From: Sporosalibacterium faouarense
GTDB taxonomy: Bacteria > Bacillota > Clostridia > Tissierellales > VENL01
Reading direction: 5' to 3'
Assembly: GCF_016765695.1 (NCBI RefSeq)
Contig: NZ_JAETGO010000098.1
Span: 62,001-126,000 of the forward strand
Length of the DNA: 64,000 nt
The translations under genes were made by a program, and so were the position numbers. This document shows positions 28,920 to 37,952 of the stretch, piece after piece. The notes under the pieces were generated by a model. That model had not been told where the DNA came from and did not search any database. It was given only the letters and a program-made list of their open reading frames with translations. How positions within the stretch are numbered: position 1 is the stretch's first letter; the number at the start of each line of letters is the position of its first letter.

Positions 28920-28931
28920 ATCTTTTGATAA

Positions 28932-29033
28932 GACTCCCACTTCTATAAGTGGGAGAGAAGACTTCTCTTCAGGTAGAGTAGAGTCTCCATCTGAAGCCCC
29001 GATGTTCTGCTTTAGCAGAACGAGTTCACTCTT
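28932..29033 (+). mobile_element. Structured IS200/IS605-like right-end (omega-RNA-like) remnant without transposase
   Basis: Three perfect elements occur in 100 bp of otherwise gene-less DNA: hairpin CTCCCACTT-CTAT-AAGTGGGAG (28934-28955), distant arms CTTCAG/CTGAAG, and hairpin GTTCTGCT-TT-AGCAGAAC (29004-29021) followed by GAGTTCACTC. This architecture and wording resemble the 3' end of clostridial IS200/IS605 elements downstream of tnpB, where the omega RNA is encoded. No tnpA or tnpB frame is present. It may be a relic or a small non-autonomous element; a non-mobile structured RNA cannot be excluded. Confidence 0.5.
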
Positions 29034-29048
29034 GTTTTTATTTTCACC

Positions 29049-29219
29049 TTATTTTTTCTTTTCTTCATATGTAATAGTGGCCGAAAGCATACCTCCATAC
29101 TTCTCATACTCTATATCAATGATTTCTAAGATTTCATCATTATGTTCTCGAATCCACGTTTCAACTTTTTCCTTAAGACCACTGGCATATTCATTTTCAA
29201 GCATAGTAATATGCTTCAT
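29049..29219 (-). CDS. 56-aa Cse60/DUF2758-like small protein
   Basis: A small acidic protein starting MKHITMLENEYASGLKEKVE and ending MLSATITYEEKKK, with WIREHNDEILEIIDIEYEKYGG between. The helix followed by a two-strand pattern ending A-x-I-x-Y resembles Cse60-like sporulation proteins, though identity cannot be judged here. GGAGATG lies 6 bp upstream of the ATG. It stands alone between the structured element and the phosphohydrolase gene. Confidence 0.6.
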   Translation of the reverse strand: MKHITMLENEYASGLKEKVETWIREHNDEILEIIDIEYEKYGGMLSATITYEEKKK

Positions 29220-29317
29220 AACTACATCTCCTTCAAAAGTATTTTCATTTATATAAATAGAATTGTAATATTACTTATTACAGTATAATATTCTCTTTTA
29301 AAGGATATGTTACCTAG

Positions 29318-30007
29318 TTAGATTAGTCTTTTTAGGTTAAAATTAATATAATCAGATGAAATACAATAGAAATCAATTCCATCAATTATTCCCTCAGTAA
29401 CAAATTTATGCCCTTCAGCATGTAGATGCCCATATACACATATATCAACATCATATTTTTTCATTATATCAACGAATTCATTTGGACTTTTATCTGTTAC
29501 ATTAAAAGGAGGATAGTGTATCATCACAATTTTTTTCTTTACACTCTTCTTCAATGAAGATAATGATAATTCTAGTCTTGTTACTTCCCTATTGAAGATT
29601 TTCTCATCGTGATCATCAAATTCATCACTGTCCTTCGATGGCCAGCCTCTAGTTCCAAAGATAGCAATATCTTCATGGATATAACAATCATTTTGCAGAA
29701 AATGAATGGTGCTAAGTTCAAGAGATTCAAGCTTCTTTTTTGTTTCCCACCAATAGTCATGATTACCTTTAGTAATAACTTTGAAACCTGGGAGATTATC
29801 TATCTTAGATAAATCTTTATAGGCTTCATTATATTTTAGTGCCCATGAAATGTCTCCAGGCAACACCACTAAATCATCTTCATTGACTAAATCTATCCAA
29901 TTACTAAAAATCTTTTCTTCATGATTCTCCCAATTTTCTCCAAATATATCCATGGGTTTTTCTCCAGTTGAATCCAAATGTAAGTCTCCTATGCCAAATA
30001 TAGCCAT
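29318..30007 (-). CDS. Metallophosphoesterase (COG1768-type predicted phosphohydrolase)
   Basis: A 229-aa calcineurin-like phosphoesterase. Metal motifs: GDLHLD near the N-terminus, LPGDISWAL (GDxxW), KGNHDYWW (GNHD) at about residue 80, and CVYGHLHAEGH (GHxH) near 195. All five family motifs are intact. It hydrolyses phosphomono- or diesters of unknown identity in the cytoplasm. It lies downstream of the YhaO/YhaN pair on the same strand, separated by about 40 bp. Confidence 0.9.
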   Translation of the reverse strand: MAIFGIGDLHLDSTGEKPMDIFGENWENHEEKIFSNWIDLVNEDDLVVLPGDISWALKYNEAYKDLSKIDNLPGFKVITKGNHDYWWETKKKLESLELSTIHFLQNDCYIHEDIAIFGTRGWPSKDSDEFDDHDEKIFNREVTRLELSLSSLKKSVKKKIVMIHYPPFNVTDKSPNEFVDIMKKYDVDICVYGHLHAEGHKFVTEGIIDGIDFYCISSDYINFNLKRLI

Positions 30008-30046
30008 TATTTCACCTCAATTATCTAAATGCTAGTTTTAAAAGTA

Positions 30047-32797
30047 TTATAAGCATATATAATTATACTTTACTTTCAATTTATCTAAAAGATTTTTTTC
30101 TCTTTCATGACATGTAAATAATATTATCTGTCTATTTGTTCCTTCTTTTATTAAGAGTTTCAAAATTTCTTCAAGTCTTTTAACATCATATTGAGTAAAG
30201 CAGTCATCTAGTATTAAAGGAATATTATCATTCTCTCTAATCACATTTATAATTCCAAGTCTAGTAGCGAAATATAATTGGTCTATTGTTCCCCCACTTA
30301 GACTATCTATGGTTACCAATCTCTTGGTATTAGGGTCTATAACCTTTATATCAATATCCTCTGTAATTTTTACCTCTGAGTACTTTTCATTGGATACTCT
30401 ACTGATAATATCTCCCACTATCTTATTTAATTTAGGTGCAAAGTCTCTTTGTATTTCCTTGGAAATATTATTAATTTTATTTTTTGCAATTTCTAAAGCC
30501 TGTAGCTTAAATTCAAAATCCCTTTTAATTCTATTTTTACGATTTATTTCTTCTTCAATTTCAACTAAAGTCCTTGATGAGGAGTTCATGTTTTTAATTC
30601 TTTCCTCTAGTCTAGTCAGCTCTTCTGTTTCTTTTCTCAAGGTAGTGTCAATATCTTTTATCATTAGCTTTATTTTTGTCCCGTCTTGGTCAATTGCTGT
30701 ATTTAAATCTATATCTTCATACTTTAAAGCTTTTTGCTTTAGAATTTCTATACTATTATCACCTATTATTCCATTTAATAGACTTTCTTTACCTTTTTTC
30801 TCTTGCATTAGTTCTTCATATTTTTTCTTATATTCTAACCCTTCTTTAAATTCCTCAAAGCTTTTTATTCCATTTAATTCAAAGATATCTGCTAATTCAC
30901 TATTGGTTCTATTTAATTTTGATTGCAGACTATTCAATTCTCTTTCAGTTTGTTTTATATCTTCCTCAAGTTTCTCTTTTTCTTTTAATATATCTAAATA
31001 ACTTTTATATTGAACTTGTATCCTCTTGATGTTTTCTAAATTTATTTCGGCATTATAGCCAAGGGCGTCTAGAAAGAAGTTTATAAAGTTTCTGTAATTT
31101 TCTACTTCATCTAATATTTCATTTATTCTTTTCTCGACCTTCTTGAGACTATTATTCTTATCATTATATAATGCACATTCCATAGAATGCTCATTTATAA
31201 ATGTCCATAGCTCACCTTTGGAACTACACTCATATTTATTTAATGTATTTTTCATTTTTTGTTCAATAGAGTTTAGTTTTTCTGCCTTGTTTTTTTCGCT
31301 ATTCTTTAACTCCGATATTTGGTCATTTAATTTTTCCATATAGCTTTTCAATTCTTTCCTCGAGAACATAGAATATATCAACATTCCTATGGGTATTATT
31401 ATACTCAAGTACAGCATTGGGTCAATGAGATATCCTAAAGCAATTGGAACTATACTTATTATTATAGATAGTGTAGCAAGAAGATTAAGTTTTCTATAAC
31501 TCCTTGCCTTTTCATCTAATCTTGACTGCAGATACCCACTATTAGAATAATCTTTATCATACATCAATTTATTTCTTTCTTCCTCTAATCTTTCATATTC
31601 ATAAAATTCTTTATTTAATTCTAATAGATCCTTATTGTCAATTGAATCGATTTCATTTGACAGTTTCCTTTTATTTTTTTCAAGCTCTTTCAGTTCTCTT
31701 TCTCTTTCCCTCAGCATTGTAAAATTGCTTGTCAAGTCCTCTAAATCATCAGTTTGTTCCACTTGAAGATTTTCAAATACCTTTAACCTATTTAGTCTTT
31801 CGTCTAGCTCATTCTGCTTATTTAATTGAGTCTCTTTTCTTATATCAATATCCTCAATATTTTCAGTTAACATACTTATGGTATTATCAAGCTTAACTGC
31901 AAATGTAAACTGCTCTTGGTCTAAACTTGAATATTCTTTGTATTCTTCAATCAATTCATCTATTTCATTAATCTCAGTTTCAATTTTTATAGCCTCATCA
32001 AATTTTCTCTTTGCATTATATCCTTCTAATATGTTTAATTTCTCTTCAAGACGTCTTTTTTCTCTTTCTAAATCTTCAATATTATTTCTAACTTCATTTG
32101 ATATCATTTGAGTTTTCTTAATATCATCAACTAGATTAACTACTTTTTCTTTCTCCCTATTTAACTGATCAATCTCATCAACTATTTTTCCATAAGGTGA
32201 TGTTTTAACTCTTCCTTTAGTTCCAATATTATCTATTTTTTGATTTAATTTATCCATAACATTTTTAATTGATATATCCTCATCGAGACTCCGACCTAGA
32301 TTAATTAAACTATCCTTCACTTCTTTAGCAAGCTCTCCCTCAGTTTTATTTCCCAGTTGCTTTATGCTTATAGTATTATTATAGACAATTGAATTCAAAT
32401 CCATATGAAGAGAGGTTGGTTGATGTAATCTTGTGGTGTTGTCATATATGAACCTCTTAGTTATATCTTCCCCTGTGCTCTCGTCATATATATTAACTTG
32501 GTCATCTCCTTTAATAAAATTTCTTTGTACCCTATATTCAATACCTTCAAATTCATACTTAATAACTCCGAAATAGTCATTTTGATTCCAAGGTTTATAT
32601 TTATCATAATCATCTGTGTAAATCTTTCTTTTAGTATAGGGTTTAAAAAATCCATATAACATACCTTCAATAAATCTATGTATAGTAGTTTTTCCTGATT
32701 CATTATCTCCATAGATTAAATTAATTCCTTCTTTCAACTCTATCGCCTTATTATTGAATTTACCAAAGGCAGTTAATCCCAATTTATTGAATTTCAT
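30047..32797 (-). CDS. YhaN-like (SbcC/Rad50-like) ATPase with an internal membrane hairpin
   Basis: A 916-aa SMC-type ATPase. Walker A YGDNESGKTTIHRF (~residues 29-42), long coiled coils, ABC signature LSGGTIDQLYFATRLG (~830) and Walker B PLILDDCF. Between the coils, about residues 439-474, lies a strongly hydrophobic double segment (LLATLSIIISIVPIALGYL then LYLSIIIPIGMLIYSMF), absent from E. coli SbcC but seen in YhaN-type proteins, suggesting membrane tethering. Partner of the nuclease YhaO: 4-bp overlap. Acts in DNA end processing and repair. Confidence 0.9.
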   Translation of the reverse strand: MKFNKLGLTAFGKFNNKAIELKEGINLIYGDNESGKTTIHRFIEGMLYGFFKPYTKRKIYTDDYDKYKPWNQNDYFGVIKYEFEGIEYRVQRNFIKGDDQVNIYDESTGEDITKRFIYDNTTRLHQPTSLHMDLNSIVYNNTISIKQLGNKTEGELAKEVKDSLINLGRSLDEDISIKNVMDKLNQKIDNIGTKGRVKTSPYGKIVDEIDQLNREKEKVVNLVDDIKKTQMISNEVRNNIEDLEREKRRLEEKLNILEGYNAKRKFDEAIKIETEINEIDELIEEYKEYSSLDQEQFTFAVKLDNTISMLTENIEDIDIRKETQLNKQNELDERLNRLKVFENLQVEQTDDLEDLTSNFTMLRERERELKELEKNKRKLSNEIDSIDNKDLLELNKEFYEYERLEEERNKLMYDKDYSNSGYLQSRLDEKARSYRKLNLLATLSIIISIVPIALGYLIDPMLYLSIIIPIGMLIYSMFSRKELKSYMEKLNDQISELKNSEKNKAEKLNSIEQKMKNTLNKYECSSKGELWTFINEHSMECALYNDKNNSLKKVEKRINEILDEVENYRNFINFFLDALGYNAEINLENIKRIQVQYKSYLDILKEKEKLEEDIKQTERELNSLQSKLNRTNSELADIFELNGIKSFEEFKEGLEYKKKYEELMQEKKGKESLLNGIIGDNSIEILKQKALKYEDIDLNTAIDQDGTKIKLMIKDIDTTLRKETEELTRLEERIKNMNSSSRTLVEIEEEINRKNRIKRDFEFKLQALEIAKNKINNISKEIQRDFAPKLNKIVGDIISRVSNEKYSEVKITEDIDIKVIDPNTKRLVTIDSLSGGTIDQLYFATRLGIINVIRENDNIPLILDDCFTQYDVKRLEEILKLLIKEGTNRQIILFTCHEREKNLLDKLKVKYNYICL

Positions 32798-33888
32798 TTT
32801 CTCACCTTCTCATTAAATAAAACCTCAAGACCTTCATATAATGCTTCTTTAACTAAAGGATTGTTTAATCCTTCTTTCTTCATTTCTCTAATAAAGTCTC
32901 CTATTATATTCCCATTGTTTTGCTCTTCTATTTTTTCCAGATCATAATCTAATCGAGTATTATTAATTATCTCAATATACTTAAATTTATCTCTAAGGGT
33001 ACCTTCAATATCTCTTATATTGAGCTTAATATCCCTATCAATAAAGCCATTTAGAATTATTCTATAAAGGTTTTTATTTTTATTCTCCTTGGTATCAATA
33101 GATACCATAGAATTAATAATATCTTGATAATCCATAGAACTGTTAATATCTATTTCTGTTATAACAAATTCTCTCTTGCCAAAAGGAATGAATTTAGTCA
33201 TACATTTACCATTACTAATGGTGCCTTCAATTATTCCATGGATTCCAGTCTCTCCAAAATCAAGGGGCTCAGGACTTCCACAATATGCTATGTTCTTATC
33301 TATGAACTGATGCTTATGAATATGTCCCAATGCTACATAATCAAAACCCTTTAGATTTTCTTTATAAATAGGGAGATACATAGAGTCCTTATTTAGTATA
33401 TCTCCATGGACTACTAATATATTTTCCATATGATTATCTAAGTTTACATGTTTCACTAAGTTTCTCTTTTCTAGCTTATTTTCCCAGCTTAACCCCCATA
33501 TAGCTACATTTAAATCTTTAAATATTATTTTTTCCATATAATCTTTCTCAAAAACTATCACATTATTTGGCCAATCAATTAACTTGTACAAAGATTTCTT
33601 ACTTAGATTATCATGATTTCCTGCCGTTATAATAACTCTAGTCTCTTTTAAAAGATTAAATATACTTCTGATTCTCTTAATATCACCAATGCTACAATAT
33701 TCTTCTTCAAACAGATCTCCTGATATAAGTAATAAATCAATTTTTCTCTCATTTGCTCTATTAATTATTCTTTCAAAGGTTTCCCATATTTCTCTTCTTC
33801 TTATATTTGCAAACTCCGAGCTAAAGCTAGCATTTTCAAACTGTAGCCCAAGATGTAAATCTCCAGTATGTATAAAACTAATTCCCAT
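32794..33888 (-). CDS. YhaO/SbcD-like DNA repair exonuclease
   Basis: A 364-aa Mre11-fold phosphoesterase nuclease. Motifs: FIHTGDLHLG, LLISGDLFEE, ITAGNHDN, LVVHGD and LGHIHKH. Forms a two-subunit nuclease-ATPase with the downstream YhaN-like protein (ATGA overlap). GGAGGTG lies upstream of the ATG. Its promoter is sigma-A type and has a LexA-like box just downstream of the -10, so induction by DNA damage is likely. E. coli SbcCD is the model; the yhaO operon of B. subtilis is known to be SOS-regulated. Confidence 0.92.
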   Translation of the reverse strand: MGISFIHTGDLHLGLQFENASFSSEFANIRRREIWETFERIINRANERKIDLLLISGDLFEEEYCSIGDIKRIRSIFNLLKETRVIITAGNHDNLSKKSLYKLIDWPNNVIVFEKDYMEKIIFKDLNVAIWGLSWENKLEKRNLVKHVNLDNHMENILVVHGDILNKDSMYLPIYKENLKGFDYVALGHIHKHQFIDKNIAYCGSPEPLDFGETGIHGIIEGTISNGKCMTKFIPFGKREFVITEIDINSSMDYQDIINSMVSIDTKENKNKNLYRIILNGFIDRDIKLNIRDIEGTLRDKFKYIEIINNTRLDYDLEKIEEQNNGNIIGDFIREMKKEGLNNPLVKEALYEGLEVLFNEKVRK

Positions 33889-33909
33889 AAAAAAACACCT
33901 CCACTAATA

Positions 33910-33922
33910 GAACATACATTCG
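33910..33922 (-). promoter_or_regulatory. LexA (SOS)-like box
   Basis: On the minus strand CGAATGTATGTTC, one mismatch from the Gram-positive box CGAAC-N4-GTTC. It lies 4 bp downstream of the -10, where LexA would block the promoter. Confidence 0.6.
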
Positions 33923-33925
33923 ATA

Positions 33926-33955
33926 ATTATATCACATTTTCCTGCTTTTAATCAA
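33926..33955 (-). promoter_or_regulatory. Sigma-A promoter of the yhaO-yhaN-like operon
   Basis: Minus strand TTGATT, 18-bp spacer, TATAAT, 38 bp upstream of the YhaO-like ATG. Confidence 0.7.
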
Positions 33956-34141
33956 AAAAAGTTTCAATTAAGTGAATTTATTTTTTATTAAAAGAGTTAA
34001 TCTTGAAATATCTCTAGAACTAAATTATATAAGATTCTTCAAATATAACTCATAATCTATTTTTATAAATATTATATTAACTTCTCTTGATTTACTTTCA
34101 TTTCTACTTTAACATATATTTATGGAATATTTTTAATTGAT

Positions 34142-34199
34142 GAATTTGCATATTAAAATTTTATGCTAAAATATATTAAATTTGTGAATATACAAATTC
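34142..34199. repeat. Intergenic hairpin repeat, copy D (reversed)
   Basis: The termini GAATTTGCATATT and AATATACAAATTC are inverted repeats; the interior holds AATATATTAAATTTGTGAATA, the reverse complement of the core in copies A-C. It sits 27 bp before the yeiH-like start. Confidence 0.55.
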
Positions 34200-34226
34200 C
34201 TCAGTTATTTAAGGAGATGAACTAAT

Positions 34227-35246
34227 ATGATAAAAAAGTTACCAGGCTTAGCTCTTGTATTATTAGTAACAATAATTTCAATATTAATCAATACATATGT
34301 ATTTAGCTTTTTAGGTACATTAACCATTGGAATTATTTTAGGTATTTTTTATAGTAATACTATAGGAATTGATGAGAAATATCAGCCAGGAGTAACCTTT
34401 TCCCTTAAGAAGATTCTTAAATGGGGAATTGTTCTACTAGGAGTAGAGCTTAATTTTAATTTGGTCTTAAGTTTAGGCCCTTGGATAATTGCTCTTGTTA
34501 TATTTTTAATGACTCTGTCCCTTATAGTATCAAGATTGCTAGGAAAATGGTTTAATATCAATCCAAAGTTAGCTACACTTCTTGGTGTAGGATCATCTAT
34601 CTGTGGCACATCTGCTATAGTTGCAATGGGACCTGTAATTGATGCTGATGAGGATGATGTTGCAATCTCAGTTGCTATTATTAGTTTCTTAGGTGCAATA
34701 GGTGTATTAGTATATACTTTCTTTTCATATATACTTCCTTTAACCGACGTACAATATGGCATATGGGCTGGTGGTACATTACAAGGAGTAGCCCACGCCT
34801 TAGCAGCTGCTGGAGCTAGAGGAACGGATTCATTAAGTTTAGATATTGGGACAATAGTTAAAATGTCAAGGGTTGCTTTACTAGCACCAGTGGCAGTTGT
34901 ACTTAGTTTTGCTTTTAAAGATAATTCAGCAGATTCTAATAAAAAGAAAAAGGTTAAATTTCCTATGTATGTTCTTTTGTTCATTCTGACAGGAGTTATT
35001 TTCACTTTAAATTCATCTCTGAACATTTTCCCAACTGCCTTTACTCTTTTAGGAAAAGATGTCAATATAGTTTCAATTATAAAAGAAATCAGTAGCTTTT
35101 TCATACTGATGGCTATGGTATCCATGGGATTAAAAGTCAATTTCAAGAGCTTTAAGACTAAGGGTCTCAAGGCCCTTTATGCATGCAGTTTATTATTTCT
35201 ATTACTTTCAGTTACTGGATACTTCTTATCTAAGTTAATAGCTTAA
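34227..35246 (+). CDS. YeiH family (UPF0324) putative sulfate/anion exporter
   Basis: A 339-aa protein with about ten membrane helices. PGVTFSLKKILKWGIVLLGVEL, GVGSSICGTSAIVAMGPVIDAD and WAGGTLQGVAHALAA are signatures of the YeiH/UPF0324 family (PF03601). Members are proposed to export anions such as sulfite or sulfonates; direct evidence is limited. Monocistronic, with AAGGAG 8 bp before the ATG and a terminator after the stop. Confidence 0.88.
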   Translation: MIKKLPGLALVLLVTIISILINTYVFSFLGTLTIGIILGIFYSNTIGIDEKYQPGVTFSLKKILKWGIVLLGVELNFNLVLSLGPWIIALVIFLMTLSLIVSRLLGKWFNINPKLATLLGVGSSICGTSAIVAMGPVIDADEDDVAISVAIISFLGAIGVLVYTFFSYILPLTDVQYGIWAGGTLQGVAHALAAAGARGTDSLSLDIGTIVKMSRVALLAPVAVVLSFAFKDNSADSNKKKKVKFPMYVLLFILTGVIFTLNSSLNIFPTAFTLLGKDVNIVSIIKEISSFFILMAMVSMGLKVNFKSFKTKGLKALYACSLLFLLLSVTGYFLSKLIA

Positions 35247-35255
35247 AATATAAAG

Positions 35256-35306
35256 GCTTCCGCTAACTATCCTAGCTATTTTAGCACTTAGATAGTCAAC
35301 GGAAGC
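35256..35306 (+). terminator. Hairpin terminator after the yeiH-like gene
   Basis: Stem GCTTCCG/CGGAAGC with an inner ACTATC/GATAGT pair, followed by TTCTTGATTATTTTT. Confidence 0.65.
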
Positions 35307-35387
35307 TTCTTGATTATTTTTCACTCAATTGTCTTTATAAACTTCTGAATAAAAAAGAGCTTAAAGATTTATTATGGTAATCCTAAT

Positions 35388-36026
35388 TTAATGATTAAAC
35401 TTATAGAATAACCGAATACTATTTAATACCAGCAACACTAATATAACTCCAAAAGCAAATACAAAGTTCCAAGGATCGATATTATTTATATAGTTCAATA
35501 TATTGATAATTAGTTCTTTTGAAATGATGTTTTGAAAAACCAATTTTGTTATCATAGGTAAAAATGCTATACCAATTAAAACAAACCTTGAGTAACTTAT
35601 TGCCTTCACTGCTCCATATTTATATACAAAGTTATACAGTATACTTGCAAATAAAATTGCTATACCTGCACTAACAAGTATTACTAGATATGTTTCAGTA
35701 CTAATATTACCTTTCTCAAGAATAGCTACGATTAATATTGAATAGAGTGCTCCAATCCCTGCCAATACTAGAGCTGTTAGGTATTTACTTATTACAATTT
35801 TATAAGGCTTGATAGGTAGAGTTTTTAGCAAATTATAACCTTTGTTTTTATCTTCATACATTTCATTCCTTGCTATAATACTAAAAGCTATGATTAGGGA
35901 AGGAACTCCCAATAAGCCTATATTTCCTGTGCTTCTCCCTAAAATTATAAAAACAAGTCCTACAATTAAATACATAATTATTGTTTTTCTTGATTGATAA
36001 ATATCCTTAAAAATTATATACCCCAT
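35388..36026 (-). CDS. ABC-2 type permease (YtrC/D-like), copy 2
   Basis: A 212-aa, six-helix membrane protein. It starts MGYIIFKDIYQSRKTIIMYL and has NEMYEDKNKGYNLLKTLPIKPYKIVISKYL, the cytoplasmic loop typical of ABC-2 permeases in GntR/YtrA-type operons. It is homologous to the adjacent 215-aa permease (same loop, NEHNEDKNKGYSLMRTLPL), so the two probably form a heterodimeric pore with the ATPase upstream. Substrate unknown; YtrABC-type systems respond to cell-wall antibiotics. Confidence 0.85.
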   Translation of the reverse strand: MGYIIFKDIYQSRKTIIMYLIVGLVFIILGRSTGNIGLLGVPSLIIAFSIIARNEMYEDKNKGYNLLKTLPIKPYKIVISKYLTALVLAGIGALYSILIVAILEKGNISTETYLVILVSAGIAILFASILYNFVYKYGAVKAISYSRFVLIGIAFLPMITKLVFQNIISKELIINILNYINNIDPWNFVFAFGVILVLLVLNSIRLFYKFNH

Positions 36027-36041
36027 AAAACAACCCCCTGT

Positions 36042-36689
36042 CTACACATTTTGAAAATTTCTAAAGAATTTCATTGATACTAGCATACACAATTGATAAA
36101 ATACAATGCTAACTACAAAAAGGACTATACTGTTAAAGATATTAATTTCAGTTATCATGCTCATAAATGGTATATCAAAATTAAACTTTTCATTAATGAT
36201 ATTCATCAAACCAGGACTAAAAAACACTATAAAGAATACAACCCTTGAGATATTAATTGCTATTCCCGAACCAAACTTATATAAAAGTATATAAAATATA
36301 CCTATAAATAATAGAGTTGTACTGACACTATTTATAATCGTAGTAACCATATCAGTGCTCAATCCAGTTGACATAGATTTTATTTTTATTATTATAAATG
36401 TATATAATCCACCCAATAATATTAATATAAAAGATGCTGTGAATTTGCCTATTACAATTTTATACTGTTTAAGTGGTAAGGTTCTCATTAAAGAATATCC
36501 TTTGTTTTTATCTTCATTATGTTCATTAGTCATTACGACCATAAAAGCTATCATTAAGACAAATCTTCCCACCATTAAATTTTCTTCAGTCCCAGAGGTT
36601 AAAGCTACTATAAATAATGATCCAAAAATTAGTGACAATAATATCATCTTTTTACTTTGACTGAATTCCTTAAAAATAATATATAACAC
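36042..36689 (-). CDS. ABC-2 type permease, copy 1
   Basis: A 215-aa, six-helix permease paralogous to the following gene. MLYIIFKEFSQSKKMILLSL and NEHNEDKNKGYSLMRTLPLKQYKIV mark the family. Its start overlaps the ATPase stop by one base, showing coupling. It should pair with the 212-aa permease. Confidence 0.85.
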   Translation of the reverse strand: MLYIIFKEFSQSKKMILLSLIFGSLFIVALTSGTEENLMVGRFVLMIAFMVVMTNEHNEDKNKGYSLMRTLPLKQYKIVIGKFTASFILILLGGLYTFIIIKIKSMSTGLSTDMVTTIINSVSTTLLFIGIFYILLYKFGSGIAINISRVVFFIVFFSPGLMNIINEKFNFDIPFMSMITEINIFNSIVLFVVSIVFYQLCMLVSMKFFRNFQNV

Positions 36690-37567
36690 TATTCTTCCTC
36701 CCTCACTAATGAAATTAATATTTCATCTAGAGTAGCATTACTTATTTTTATTCCATCATTGATATTCTTTAAGCTAAATATATTCTTAATCTTGGAATAG
36801 TTTTTAGTAATACCTGTTATGCCAAAATAATTTTCCTCTATTCCTATCATTAATCTTTTGATTTCTTGATCAACCAAATTTTTCTTTAAGCTAATCTTTT
36901 TCCAATTTGTTAAAATATTCTCTTTCTCTTGAGACAATACAATTTTGCCATTAATTATATATGTTACATAATCAGCAATTTTTTCAATATCTTCTGTAAT
37001 ATGAGATGAGAATAAAACTGATTTATTTTCATCCTGTATAACTTCTAGCAGAATATCTAAAATTTCTTTTCTTATAACTGGATCTAATCCTGATGTTGGT
37101 TCATCCAATATTAGTAATTCTGGATGTCTAGCAAGGGCTAAAGCTATACCTAATTTTACTTTCATACCCTTAGATAGTTCTTTTATTTTCTTAGTTTTAC
37201 TAACTTTAAATTTACTTAATAAGCTATTGAAATATTCTTTATCCCATTTTTTATAGTACTGAGATATAAATTTCTCAGTCCATGCTACTGACATATCTTC
37301 GTAAAAAATCTGTTCTTCCCCTACATACCCAATTCTGTTTTTAATTTCTTCCTCATTATTTTTATAATTAAGGCCAAATATTTCAACTTCTCCTCCATTA
37401 GATTTCAGGAGATTCATAATTAATTTTATAGTTGTGGATTTCCCAGCACCATTTGGCCCTATTAGTCCCATAATATATCCCCTTGGTAATTCAAAGGATA
37501 CATCTTTTAAAGTAAACTCACTATATTTTTTTCTCAAATTATTGACTTTTAATATACTGTTACTCAT
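36689..37567 (-). CDS. ABC transporter ATP-binding protein (YtrB-like)
   Basis: A 292-aa ATPase. Walker A GLIGPNGAGKSTTIK, Q-loop region YVGEEQIFYED, signature LSKGMKVKLGIALALARHP, Walker B LLILDEPTSGLDP. A C-terminal ~80-aa extension follows the H-loop (LFSSHITEDIEKIADY). Four-base overlap with the GntR gene and one-base overlap with the permease gene mean a tightly coupled four-gene operon. Confidence 0.95.
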   Translation of the reverse strand: MSNSILKVNNLRKKYSEFTLKDVSFELPRGYIMGLIGPNGAGKSTTIKLIMNLLKSNGGEVEIFGLNYKNNEEEIKNRIGYVGEEQIFYEDMSVAWTEKFISQYYKKWDKEYFNSLLSKFKVSKTKKIKELSKGMKVKLGIALALARHPELLILDEPTSGLDPVIRKEILDILLEVIQDENKSVLFSSHITEDIEKIADYVTYIINGKIVLSQEKENILTNWKKISLKKNLVDQEIKRLMIGIEENYFGITGITKNYSKIKNIFSLKNINDGIKISNATLDEILISLVREEE

Positions 37568-37938
37568 CTTTCACCCTCCATCTCTTTTAACAGTTTTATG
37601 ATATCTTTGATATCAATATCAAATTTACTAGCATCCTCTAAAAGACTCTCTAATCTCCCTTTTATTTCTCCCATTTTTTCTCTCCTTAAATCATCTTTCC
37701 TAATATCATTGACAAATGAACCTAATCCTCTTCTAGTGATAATATACCCTTCATTTTCAAGCTCACTATAGGCTCGTTTTATGGTTATAACACTAATCTT
37801 CAATTCATTAGCCATACCTCTAATAGAAGGTAAAGCGTCTCCTTCTTTTAATTCCCCTGTTATTATTGCATTTTTCATTTGGTCCTTAACCTGCTTATAT
37901 AAAGGGTCTGGATTATTATTTGAAATACTTATAAACAT
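37564..37938 (-). CDS. GntR family (YtrA subfamily) transcriptional regulator
   Basis: A 124-aa regulator. The winged helix-turn-helix covers residues ~10-75: DPLYKQVKDQMKNAIITGEL, LPSIRGMANELKISVITIKRAY and GLGSFV are classical. The ~45-aa C-terminal tail is the short dimerisation region of the YtrA group, with no ligand domain. First gene of the ABC operon; an inverted repeat overlapping its own -10 suggests autorepression relieved by an envelope signal. Confidence 0.93.
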   Translation of the reverse strand: MFISISNNNPDPLYKQVKDQMKNAIITGELKEGDALPSIRGMANELKISVITIKRAYSELENEGYIITRRGLGSFVNDIRKDDLRREKMGEIKGRLESLLEDASKFDIDIKDIIKLLKEMEGER

Positions 37939-37952
37939 TATTTTCTCCCTTC

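Larger units (their letters stand above)
33889..34226. other. Divergent intergenic region yhaO-like / yeiH-like
   Basis: No gene is seen. It holds the yhaO-like promoter with a LexA-like box on the left and the hairpin repeat copy D on the right, directly before the yeiH-like ribosome site. The middle (about 33960-34140) is featureless AT-rich DNA. Confidence 0.6.
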
